33,891 bases of DNA, from NCBI GenBank assembly GCA_049431945.1, contig JBMTDJ010000017.1:1-33891 (forward strand), given 5' to 3'. Shown piece by piece: positions 23,194 to 30,522 of this stretch; within the stretch, counting starts at the first letter, position 1, and each line of letters opens with the position of its first letter. The translations under genes and the position numbers were made by a program. Source of the DNA: Mxb001 sp049431945 (GTDB lineage: Bacteria; Actinomycetota; Actinomycetes; S36-B12). A model generated the notes under the pieces. It was given only the letters and a program-made list of their open reading frames with translations, made no database searches and was not told the DNA's origin.

Positions 23194-24339
23194 TCAGCGT
23201 AGATCCTGCACAGCGACGTCGAATGATCCGCGGGCGACGCGGGCATGCAGGGACTGGCCGGGTGCCACGTGCGCCGCGTCGCGCACAGCCTGGCCTTCCT
23301 CTGTCAGCAGGACGGCGTAGCCGCGATCAAGCGTCGCGGCGGGGGATAGCGCGAGCAGTCGTGCGCTGAGGTGCGTCACGTCGATTCGGCCCCGATCGAG
23401 TCGTTGATGGATCGATCGTCGCGATGCTGATGCCATCCGTGTCACTTCCTCTGCTTGTGAATGGACGGCGCGAGAGATCACATGGCGAAGCCGATCCTGT
23501 AGTTGCGCGATGCGCGCCCGCTCCTCAATGACGTCGGGGACGATGCGCTTCGCCGCATCGGTCGGCGTGGACGCGCGGAGATCCGCGACGAGATCCACGA
23601 GCGGCACGTCCTGTTCGTGACCGATGGCCGTGACGACGGGGGCCCGCGACGCGACCACCGCCCGGACAAGTCGCTCATTGCTGAAGGGAAGGAGATCCTC
23701 GACACTGCCGCCGCCGCGCGCGATCACGATGACGTCGATCCCGGGCTGGCCGTTGAGGTCGTCGAGCGCCTCGACGACTGCCCCCACGGCCGAGGCGCCC
23801 TGCACCGCGACCTCGCGAATCTCGAAGTCGACAGCGGGCCAGCGAAGACTGGCATTGACTGTCACGTCGCGGAGTGCTGCGCTGGCCCGCCCCGAGATGA
23901 GCCCGATCCGCCGGGGCAGGAATGGCAGAGGACGCTTGCGTTCGGCCGCGAAGAGGCCCTCCGCTTGGAACAGGGCTCGCAGTCGTTCGAGCTCCTCGAG
24001 CAGGGCTCCCCTGCCGACGGGACGGATTTCGTGAGCCCGGATCTGGAGTTGGCCGCGCATCGCGTAGAACTCCGGCCGCCCGTAGACGATGACCCGCTGG
24101 CCCTCGGCGAGGGGAGGGGCAACCGTGCCCACGACGTTGACCTCGGCAACCACGCTCAAAGAGATGTCGGCATCGGTGTCGCGCAGGGTCACGAAGACGG
24201 TGCGCAGGCCGGGGCGTCGGGAGATCTGCGCGACCTGGCCTTCGATCCAGATGCCTCCGAGGCGTGCGATCCACTCGCCGAGGAGGTTCGAGACCGTGCG
24301 TACCGGCGCCGGCGACTCGGGTGACGTCTCCAGGGCCAT
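23194..24339 (-). CDS. xseA: exodeoxyribonuclease VII large subunit
   Basis: The catalytic subunit of exonuclease VII. The protein has 381 residues, somewhat short (E. coli XseA is 456). An N-terminal OB-fold (about 10-105) carries WIEGQVAQISRRPGLRTVFVTLRD and GRPEFYAMRGQLQI, and the nuclease core has LPFLPRRIGLISGRASAALRDV, DVIVIARGGGSVEDLLPFSNE, VVTAIGHEQDVPLVDLVADLRASTPTDAA in separate blocks. The shortening is in the coiled-coil region near the C-terminus, which ends RGYAVLLTEEGQ. The ATG has TAGCCT 6 nt upstream, divergent from ispH. It forms an operon with xseB. Confidence 0.94.
   Translation of the reverse strand: MALETSPESPAPVRTVSNLLGEWIARLGGIWIEGQVAQISRRPGLRTVFVTLRDTDADISLSVVAEVNVVGTVAPPLAEGQRVIVYGRPEFYAMRGQLQIRAHEIRPVGRGALLEELERLRALFQAEGLFAAERKRPLPFLPRRIGLISGRASAALRDVTVNASLRWPAVDFEIREVAVQGASAVGAVVEALDDLNGQPGIDVIVIARGGGSVEDLLPFSNERLVRAVVASRAPVVTAIGHEQDVPLVDLVADLRASTPTDAAKRIVPDVIEERARIAQLQDRLRHVISRAVHSQAEEVTRMASASRRSIHQRLDRGRIDVTHLSARLLALSPAATLDRGYAVLLTEEGQAVRDAAHVAPGQSLHARVARGSFDVAVQDLR
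23196..23201 (-). promoter_or_regulatory. -10 hexamer TACGCT of xseB inside the end of xseA
   Basis: TACGCT lies 6 nt before the xseB ATG at 23189 and covers the last codons of xseA. xseB may thus be made from its own leaderless mRNA in addition to the xseAB transcript, which would fit the excess of XseB in exonuclease VII. Confidence 0.5.
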
Positions 24340-24345
24340 AGGGGC

Positions 24346-24351
24346 AGGCTA
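24346..24351 (-). promoter_or_regulatory. -10 hexamer TAGCCT of xseA
   Basis: TAGCCT on the minus strand is 6 nt before ATG 24339 with no Shine-Dalgarno. Confidence 0.6.
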
Positions 24352-24383
24352 CGGCCTCGGGTGCCGCTTCGGCCGTGGCGCCT

Positions 24384-24389
24384 TACGAT
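24384..24389 (+). promoter_or_regulatory. -10 hexamer TACGAT of ispH
   Basis: TACGAT, 6 nt, then ATG 24396. It excludes the in-frame ATG at 24375, which lies upstream of the hexamer. Confidence 0.65.
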
Positions 24390-24395
24390 GGATCT

Positions 24396-25352
24396 ATGTC
24401 CGGAAGGGTCCTCCTCGCAGCTCCGCGCGGCTACTGTGCAGGAGTCGATCGTGCGGTCGTGACCGTGGAGAAGGCCCTGGACCTGTACGGCCCGCCCGTC
24501 TACGTGCGCAAGCAGATCGTGCACAACAAGTACGTCGTCCATCGCCTCGAGGAGCGCGGGGCGGTCTTCGTCGAGGAACTCGACGAGGTGCCCGAGGGCT
24601 CGACGGTGGTCTTCTCCGCACATGGCGTCGCCCCGTCTGTTCACGCCGAGGCGGCAGACCGCGACCTGAAGACCATCGATGCGACCTGTCCCCTCGTGAC
24701 CAAGGTCCACTCGGAGGCGAGGCGCTTCGCATCCGAGGGCATGCAGATCCTGCTCATCGGGCACGAGGGTCACGAAGAGGTCGTGGGGACGATGGGCGAG
24801 GCGCCCGACGCCATGACCCTGGTCGAGTCCCCTGACGACGTCGACAGCGTCGAGGTCGATCCCGAGCGTCCGCTGGTCTGGCTCTCGCAGACCACGCTGT
24901 CGGTCGACGAGACCATCGAGACCGTCGACCTGCTCAAGGCGCGCTTCCCCCTGCTCCAAAGTCCGCCGAGTGACGACATCTGCTACGCGACACAGAATCG
25001 CCAACTCGCCGTCAAGCAGATCGCACCGGAGTGTGATCTGCTCATCGTCGTGGGCTCGGGCAACTCCTCCAACAGCGTTCGTCTAGTCGAAGTCGGGCTC
25101 GAGGCGGGCGCGCGATCTGCCTATCGGGTCGACGGTGTCAACGAACTCGATGAGGACTGGCTGCGCGATGCGTCCACCGTGGGCGTGACCTCAGGTGCCT
25201 CCGTGCCCGAGGTGCTGGTCGACGGAGTGCTCGCGTGGCTCGCGGAGCGCGGGTTCGCCGACGTCGAGGAAGTGGCCAGCGCAGAGGAGACACTCGTCTT
25301 CGCGCTCCCGCCCGAACTTCGCCGCGACCTCAAGGCCGCGGGTCAGGCCTAG
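24396..25352 (+). CDS. ispH: 4-hydroxy-3-methylbut-2-enyl diphosphate reductase
   Basis: The last enzyme of the MEP pathway, reducing HMBPP to isopentenyl and dimethylallyl diphosphate with a [4Fe-4S] cluster. The protein has 318 residues. The three cluster cysteines are C14 (RGYCAGV), C98 (DATCPLV) and C196 (DICYATQNRQ), matching E. coli C12, C96 and C197. The substrate-binding SAHGV and GSGNSSNS motifs are intact. ATG 24396 follows TACGAT by exactly 6 nt; an in-frame ATG at 24375 lies upstream of the hexamer and is unlikely to be used. Its products feed the cis-prenyltransferase encoded at 15094. The TAG stop is shared with the convergent DUF6542 gene across CTAG. Confidence 0.96.
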   Translation: MSGRVLLAAPRGYCAGVDRAVVTVEKALDLYGPPVYVRKQIVHNKYVVHRLEERGAVFVEELDEVPEGSTVVFSAHGVAPSVHAEAADRDLKTIDATCPLVTKVHSEARRFASEGMQILLIGHEGHEEVVGTMGEAPDAMTLVESPDDVDSVEVDPERPLVWLSQTTLSVDETIETVDLLKARFPLLQSPPSDDICYATQNRQLAVKQIAPECDLLIVVGSGNSSNSVRLVEVGLEAGARSAYRVDGVNELDEDWLRDASTVGVTSGASVPEVLVDGVLAWLAERGFADVEEVASAEETLVFALPPELRRDLKAAGQA

Positions 25353-26095
25353 CCCTCGCTCGACGGGGCCGAGCGTCGGCGCCGCACGAGAACGATCACC
25401 AGAGCCACGATGGTGGATCCGAATACCCATGCTGCGTTGGCACCGAGGGTCGAGACGATCATGAACGCCTCCTGGACGAGCAGGCCACCTGTCGTTGGCA
25501 GGGTCAGCTGCCCCGCGGTGATCGTCGCGACGAAGAAGGCCAGCGGCGGTGCGATGACCGCGATGATGGCGTCCTGACGACGGACGACGAGGGCGCCGTA
25601 GATGCTCGCCGCCAGGAGCGACACACCCGTCAGCCAGCCGAGTTGCGTGCGTCCGACGACGAGGGCGTCGGCGAAACCCATCACCACCGTGACGCCGATG
25701 ACGACGAGCCAGACTCCGCTGGCGCGCATCCCGGGAGCAGCGTGCGCGCGGCGCCCAGCGGGCAGGCCCTGGGCACCATCGGATTCGATGGGTGTGTCGG
25801 TGGGGTCGGGACGAGGGGCCACCTCCGCGTACTCCAGCGAGGGGTCGTGGTCGACCGACGCCAGCGGGACAGGGCTGGGAGCCGAGGGCGTCGCAGCAGC
25901 AGCGGCGGCAGGCGTCACCGTGACAGGCGGGCCTGACGTGCTCGGGGACACGGGGCTCGACGATCCGCCCAGGGTGACGGTGCGCAGCCCCACGGCTTGA
26001 TCCAGCGTGAGCGCCGGCACAGCCGCGTCGGCCGCATCTCCCTCGGCCCGCAAGGACCGGAAGAGTCGCCCGGTGCTGGCAGCAGACTCGCTCAC
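25349..26095 (-). CDS. DUF6542-type membrane protein
   Basis: A 248-residue protein. The first 120 residues are low in complexity, rich in Ala, Pro, Ser and Thr. The last 125 hold four hydrophobic helices: GVWLVVIGVTVVMGFADALV, LTGVSLLAASIYGALVV, IIAVIAPPLAFFVATITAG and ANAAWVFGSTIVALVIVLV, ending in a basic tail RRRRS. The RRQD-x-IAVIAPPLAF segment matches what I know as DUF6542, found beside ispH and ychF in actinobacteria. No function is known. GTG 26095 has TAGCCT 6 nt upstream. That hexamer starts with the stop codon of rmuC, so this gene may be read both from its own promoter and as the second gene after rmuC. Confidence 0.75.
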   Translation of the reverse strand: MSESAASTGRLFRSLRAEGDAADAAVPALTLDQAVGLRTVTLGGSSSPVSPSTSGPPVTVTPAAAAAATPSAPSPVPLASVDHDPSLEYAEVAPRPDPTDTPIESDGAQGLPAGRRAHAAPGMRASGVWLVVIGVTVVMGFADALVVGRTQLGWLTGVSLLAASIYGALVVRRQDAIIAVIAPPLAFFVATITAGQLTLPTTGGLLVQEAFMIVSTLGANAAWVFGSTIVALVIVLVRRRRSAPSSEG

Positions 26096-26101
26096 GGCCC
26101 C

Positions 26102-26107
26102 AGGCTA
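26102..26107 (-). promoter_or_regulatory. -10 hexamer TAGCCT of the DUF6542 gene, sharing the rmuC stop
   Basis: TAGCCT is 6 nt before GTG 26095. Its TAG is the stop codon of rmuC. Confidence 0.55.
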
Positions 26108-27178
26108 CGGCAGGCCCACCGCCTGCTGCTCGGAGCCGAGCCGCGAAGGTGCGGCCGAGTCGCGAGTGCGTTGCGTGATGGGAGTGGGCTCGGCGATGGC
26201 ACCCTCGCCGATGCCGTGGTCGCCGAGACGACGAGCGGTGACCAGGACGCGACCGTCGAAGGATCCGACCATGCGGTTGTAGTGGCTCACGGCGGCATCG
26301 AGCGAGGAGCCCATCTTGCGCATGTGGTCGGCGAACGTGCCGAGGCGTTCGTGGAGCTCGCGCCCGAGCCGGTGGATCTCGCGTGCGTTGTCAGCGATGG
26401 CCTCCTGACGCCACACGTGCGACACGGTGCGCAGCAGGGCAAGCAGCGTGGTCGGCGTGGCGACGATGACATTGCGGGCGAACGCCCTGTCGAGAAGCGC
26501 CGGATCCTCGCGAAGCGCGACCCCGAGCATCGACTCGGCTGGAAGGAACATCACGACGGCATCGACGGAGTCGTCGTACTGGCGCCAGTAGTCCTTGGCG
26601 CCGAGTCGATCGGCATGAGCCGACACATCGCGTGCATGCTGCGTGAAGAGAGTCGCTCGCGCGTGAGGGTCATCCTGTGCCTCGGCCTCGAGAAGGGCAC
26701 CCAGGGGAACCTTGGCATCGACGATGATCCGTCGACCGGCCGCGAGATCGATGACCATGTCCGGACGCTGGATCCCGCTGTCGCTCGTCCGCACGTCCTG
26801 CTCGATGAAGTGCACTCGATCGATGAGCCCTGAGGCCTCGACGAGGCGCCGGAGCTGCGCCTCGCCCCATCGTCCGCGCACGTCGGCGCGTCCTAGCGCC
26901 GCTGCGAGTTGGCTGGTCTCACGGCGCAGACCCTGCGCCGTGGACTCGACGTAGCGCAACTGCTCGCCGATCTCGCTGCGCAGGCCCGCTTGGTCGCTGC
27001 GTCGGAGCGCCTCGGCCTCCTCAAGGCGGCGGCCGAGTTTGTCGAGAGCGTCGACAACGCCGTCAAGCTGGGAGGGCGCCGTGGCGATGCGTGCGCGTCG
27101 GCGGCCCAGGAGAACGCCCGCGGTGACGGAGAACACGGCGACGATGAGGCAGGCCACGAGAAGGGTCATCCAGTCCAT
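26105..27178 (-). CDS. rmuC: RmuC-family protein (DNA recombination)
   Basis: A 357-residue RmuC protein, a family named for limiting recombination of inverted repeats in E. coli and predicted to be a nuclease of the restriction-endonuclease fold. The N-terminus has one membrane helix (LLVACLIVAVFSVTAGVLL), a coiled coil follows (residues 35-100), then the RmuC domain: VRGRWGEAQLRRLVEASGL, RPDMVIDLAAGRRIIVDAKVPL with the conserved D..VDAK core, and ESMLGVALREDPALLDRAF. I chose ATG 27178 because CACCGT is exactly 6 nt upstream and the helix starts there. Divergent from ychF, 72 bp away. DUF6542 follows with 9 nt between genes. Confidence 0.93.
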   Translation of the reverse strand: MDWMTLLVACLIVAVFSVTAGVLLGRRRARIATAPSQLDGVVDALDKLGRRLEEAEALRRSDQAGLRSEIGEQLRYVESTAQGLRRETSQLAAALGRADVRGRWGEAQLRRLVEASGLIDRVHFIEQDVRTSDSGIQRPDMVIDLAAGRRIIVDAKVPLGALLEAEAQDDPHARATLFTQHARDVSAHADRLGAKDYWRQYDDSVDAVVMFLPAESMLGVALREDPALLDRAFARNVIVATPTTLLALLRTVSHVWRQEAIADNAREIHRLGRELHERLGTFADHMRKMGSSLDAAVSHYNRMVGSFDGRVLVTARRLGDHGIGEGAIAEPTPITQRTRDSAAPSRLGSEQQAVGLP

Positions 27179-27184
27179 GCGCTC

Positions 27185-27190
27185 ACGGTG
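27185..27190 (-). promoter_or_regulatory. -10 hexamer CACCGT of rmuC
   Basis: CACCGT is 6 nt before ATG 27178. On the other strand, TAGGAT at 27236-27241 precedes ychF by 9 nt. Confidence 0.5.
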
Positions 27191-27250
27191 ACACGGGGGT
27201 CCGACACCGCTCCCTGGCGCAGGGCCAGGCCCGCCTAGGATCGGGCCACT

Positions 27251-28324
<1,074 letters not shown>

Positions 28325-28339
28325 GCCAGGGAGAGCGCT

Positions 28340-28546
28340 ATGGCCGACAAGGTCACGGGTCCCGCGTCGTACTTCCCGTCGATCGAGAAGAAGTACGGCC
28401 AACCGATTTCCTCGTGGATGGAGCGGCTCGACGCGGTGAAGGACGCCAAGCACATGGAGCAGGTGGCCTACCTCAAGGAGATGGGCATGGGTCACGGTCA
28501 CGCCAATGCGATCGTGGCGGTCTACCGCCGGGACAATTCACTCTGA
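28340..28546 (+). CDS. DUF4287 small protein
   Basis: A 68-residue soluble protein. The central part YFPSIEKKYGQPISSWMERL and the ending GMGHGHANAIVAVYRR match the DUF4287 pattern, in which a short helical domain often precedes or pairs with a DUF5655 domain. Only the DUF4287 part is present. Function is unknown; helix-hairpin-helix-like GHGHAN could imply nucleic acid binding, but this is weak. It starts 15 nt after ychF, with AGGGAGAG upstream of the ATG, so it is in the ychF operon with a Shine-Dalgarno start. Confidence 0.85.
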   Translation: MADKVTGPASYFPSIEKKYGQPISSWMERLDAVKDAKHMEQVAYLKEMGMGHGHANAIVAVYRRDNSL

Positions 28547-28558
28547 ACCAGGGGCCCG

Positions 28559-28882
28559 ATGATCATCTGCCAGTTCATCTTCCAGCCCGGGCAGTACGAC
28601 GACGACTTCCATCGCCTGGACGGTCAGATTGACACGTTCGCGAGGTCGCTGCCGGGCTTCCGTGCGACCGAGACCTGGCAGTCCGCCGACGGCGCAGTCG
28701 TCAATGCGACGTACTACTTCGACGACATGGCGTCGGTACGCCAGCTCGCGCAGTTCCCGCAGCACCTCGAGGCCAAAGGGCAGTATCAGCGCTGGTACGA
28801 CGGCTACCAGATCGTGGTGAGCGAGCTGACGGCCTCGTACGGGGACGGCCGCCTGCCGCACGTGACGCAGGTAGACACGTGA
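28559..28882 (+). CDS. small alpha/beta-barrel protein, possible dimeric ABM-type fold
   Basis: A 107-residue protein with the pattern of a dimeric alpha/beta-barrel: a first strand IICQFIFQPG, a helix around DFHRLDGQIDTFARSL, strands ATETWQSADGAVVNATYYF, a helix VRQLAQFPQHLEAKGQY and a last strand YQIVVSELTASYG. That resembles antibiotic-biosynthesis-monooxygenase-like domains, which include heme and quinone-handling monooxygenases and many unknowns. No cofactor residue can be assigned. The ATG lies 12 nt after the previous stop with AGGGG before it, so it is probably in the ychF operon. Not recognised beyond the fold. Confidence 0.75.
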   Translation: MIICQFIFQPGQYDDDFHRLDGQIDTFARSLPGFRATETWQSADGAVVNATYYFDDMASVRQLAQFPQHLEAKGQYQRWYDGYQIVVSELTASYGDGRLPHVTQVDT

Positions 28883-28915
28883 GGGCCCGTAGGCAGTCAT
28901 GGCAGGATCGCGACC

Positions 28916-29392
28916 ATGAGCGATGACTACTCGGCCCTCGCCTACTCAGTCGAGCGCACCTATCCGGTCGACGTCGACCGCATGTGGCGCGCGTGGACTG
29001 ATGCCGCGGAACTCGAGCAGTGGTACGCGCCCACCGATCTCAGCGTTGTCCCGGGCTCGGTCGTCTCCGATCCTGTGATCGGGGGTCGCTGGGCGGTCGC
29101 GGTCGATGCGACGGCGTACGGGCACATCGCGTACTTCTGGGGACGCTATGACGACGTCTCCCCGCAGTCGCGCCTCATCCACTCACTCAGCTACTCGCAG
29201 GATGAGGCCGACTTCGTCGCCCACGACGATGATGCGCCGTACCACGACATCGTCGTCGACATGGAGCCGCGCGACGGGGGCACGTGGGTGCGCTTCGCGC
29301 AGTACGGCGATATGCCCGCGGATCAGGCCGCGATGGCCCAGGCCGGCATGGAGAGCTACTTCGACTCCCTCGGCGCACATCTGCACACCTGA
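28916..29392 (+). CDS. SRPBCC (AHSA1/START-like) domain protein
   Basis: A 158-residue single-domain protein of the SRPBCC helix-grip fold. The first strand ERTYPVDVDRMWRAWTDAAEL and the block WYAPTDLSVVPGSVV, together with GGRWAVAVD, match AHSA1-like proteins, which hold a hydrophobic cavity. The last helix is AGMESYFDSLGAHL. Members include chaperone-linked and small-molecule-binding proteins; the ligand cannot be read from sequence. CAGGAT precedes the ATG by 7 nt, suggesting its own leaderless promoter in addition to read-through from ychF, 33 nt after the gene before. Convergent with the membrane protein. Confidence 0.85.
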   Translation: MSDDYSALAYSVERTYPVDVDRMWRAWTDAAELEQWYAPTDLSVVPGSVVSDPVIGGRWAVAVDATAYGHIAYFWGRYDDVSPQSRLIHSLSYSQDEADFVAHDDDAPYHDIVVDMEPRDGGTWVRFAQYGDMPADQAAMAQAGMESYFDSLGAHLHT

Positions 29393-29410
29393 TCGTGCAC
29401 GTCCTCCGCC

Positions 29411-29439
29411 CGTTATCGACGCTAACGACGCCGCTAACG
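29411..29439. repeat. short CGTTA/TAACG repeats between convergent genes
   Basis: CGTTA (29411-29415) and TAACG (29423-29427) form an inverted repeat with 7 nt between; GCTAACG then recurs 12 bp later (29433-29439), touching the stop of the membrane protein. No function can be assigned. Confidence 0.3.
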
Positions 29440-30063
29440 TCGCTCACCGGCGGAGAGCGTGCCGCGCGGTGCTAAGCCCTCCGCGCGGAGTTCGAGCGAG
29501 GCCAGCTCGGTGATGACCGCCTGATCGCCGCGGCGCCACGCTCCCGCGGGGTCATCGCTGATGCGGGCCAGCAAGTGCAGCGGCTGACGCGCCATGGCCC
29601 GCAGCGCGAAGAGATCGAGGTCATCGGTCGAGTCAAGGAATCGCCGAGCCGCGGTGGCGCGGCGAATGAAGGCGACGCGGATCGGCACCCAGAGCATCGC
29701 CCACGAGGCTATGCCGAGCACGGCGAGCGCGATCGCGAGGAAGCGGGCGAGCATCGACACGGCATCCGCGGACGCTTGTCCCGCCTCGGCGATGGACACC
29801 GATGCGCTGCTCATCCCGTCGAAGGGTGATTGCAGTGTCCCTCCGATGAGGGGTACGCCGGCCAGCGCCTCTCCGGCACTCGCGAATCGATCAGACATGT
29901 CGGTCGCACTGTCGGCAACCGCGAGCCCGGGGGTCGCAAGATTCATCATCAGGTCGTATAGGCGCAGCGCGATCCAGATCCATAGGGCGCTCCACAGCAC
30001 CAGCCACGCATCGCCGAGGAGTTGGCGCGCGCGCCGCGCGGGGATCTCCGAGTACCAGGTCAT
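29434..30063 (-). CDS. two-helix membrane protein of unknown function
   Basis: A 209-residue protein. The first helix is near residues 19-41 (DAWLVLWSALWIWIALRLYDL), then about 60 residues with a periplasmic-like loop (ATDMSDRFASAGEALAGVPL), and a second helix near 105-130 (FLAIALAVLGIASWAMLWVP). The C-terminal 80 residues carry RRFLDSTDDLDLFALRAMARQP and are probably cytoplasmic. I do not recognise a family with certainty, though Actinobacteria have several such proteins. The ATG has a GAGGGAG Shine-Dalgarno 5 nt upstream, which decides this start. It is divergent from the Nudix unit. Confidence 0.75.
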   Translation of the reverse strand: MTWYSEIPARRARQLLGDAWLVLWSALWIWIALRLYDLMMNLATPGLAVADSATDMSDRFASAGEALAGVPLIGGTLQSPFDGMSSASVSIAEAGQASADAVSMLARFLAIALAVLGIASWAMLWVPIRVAFIRRATAARRFLDSTDDLDLFALRAMARQPLHLLARISDDPAGAWRRGDQAVITELASLELRAEGLAPRGTLSAGERR

Positions 30064-30094
30064 GTGAACTCCCTCATTCGCACTGCGCCCACCG

Positions 30095-30100
30095 TAGGCT
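30095..30100 (+). promoter_or_regulatory. -10 hexamer TAGGCT of the mini-ORF/mutT unit
   Basis: TAGGCT, CCCAGC, then GTG 30107, which opens the eight-codon ORF rather than mutT itself. Confidence 0.6.
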
Positions 30101-30106
30101 CCCAGC

Positions 30107-30133
30107 GTGGACGAGTCCTCGGCAAGGACATGA
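30107..30133 (+). CDS. leaderless eight-codon ORF coupled to mutT
   Basis: GTG 30107 lies exactly 6 nt after TAGGCT and opens an eight-codon frame (encoding M-D-E-S-S-A-R-T) that stops at TGA 30131-30133. That TGA overlaps the ATG of the Nudix gene at 30130 as ATGA. No good Shine-Dalgarno precedes that ATG. This is what a leaderless leader peptide used for translational coupling would look like. Whether it is translated cannot be shown from sequence. Confidence 0.55.
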   Translation: MDESSART

Positions 30134-30513
30134 CCGTCGTCGTCGCGGCGGCCATCGAACGCGACGGTCGCTACCTCGCAGCTCGGCGCACGAAACCCGA
30201 CTGGGCTGCTGGTCGATGGGAATTCCCTGGTGGCAAGGTCGAGCATGGTGAGAGTGACGACCAGGCACTCATCCGCGAGATCCGCGAGGAGCTCGGCATC
30301 GCGATAGTCGTGGGAGAGCGCGTGCCGGGGGAGTGGCCGCTGCACGACGATCTCGTACTCCACCTGTACGTCGCCGCCCTTGCCGACGGTGAGCCGCAAC
30401 CCCTCGACCATCACGATGAACTCCGGTGGCTGGCACCGAAGGACTTCGACGCAGTCGACTGGCTGGAGTCCGATCTCGATGCCGTCGCGAGGCTGCGTGA
30501 GATGACCACGTAG
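30130..30513 (+). CDS. MutT-like Nudix hydrolase
   Basis: A 127-residue Nudix protein. The box G-x5-E-x7-R-E-U-x-E-E-x-G-U is complete as GKVEHGE, seven residues, then REIREELGI (residues 38-60), so the Mg2+-binding glutamates are intact. The start VVAAAIERDGRYLAARR and the block PDWAAGRWEFPGGK are typical of 8-oxo-dGTP diphosphatases (MutT) that clean the nucleotide pool. The length equals E. coli MutT (129). Substrate choice is inferred. The ATG follows an eight-codon ORF with overlapping stop. The TAG stop forms the start of the -10 hexamer for typA. Confidence 0.88.
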   Translation: MTVVVAAAIERDGRYLAARRTKPDWAAGRWEFPGGKVEHGESDDQALIREIREELGIAIVVGERVPGEWPLHDDLVLHLYVAALADGEPQPLDHHDELRWLAPKDFDAVDWLESDLDAVARLREMTT

Positions 30514-30516
30514 GGT
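30511..30516 (+). promoter_or_regulatory. -10 hexamer TAGGGT of typA, sharing the mutT stop
   Basis: TAGGGT, CACCCG, then GTG 30523. The first three bases are the stop of the Nudix gene. Confidence 0.6.
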
Positions 30517-30522
30517 CACCCG

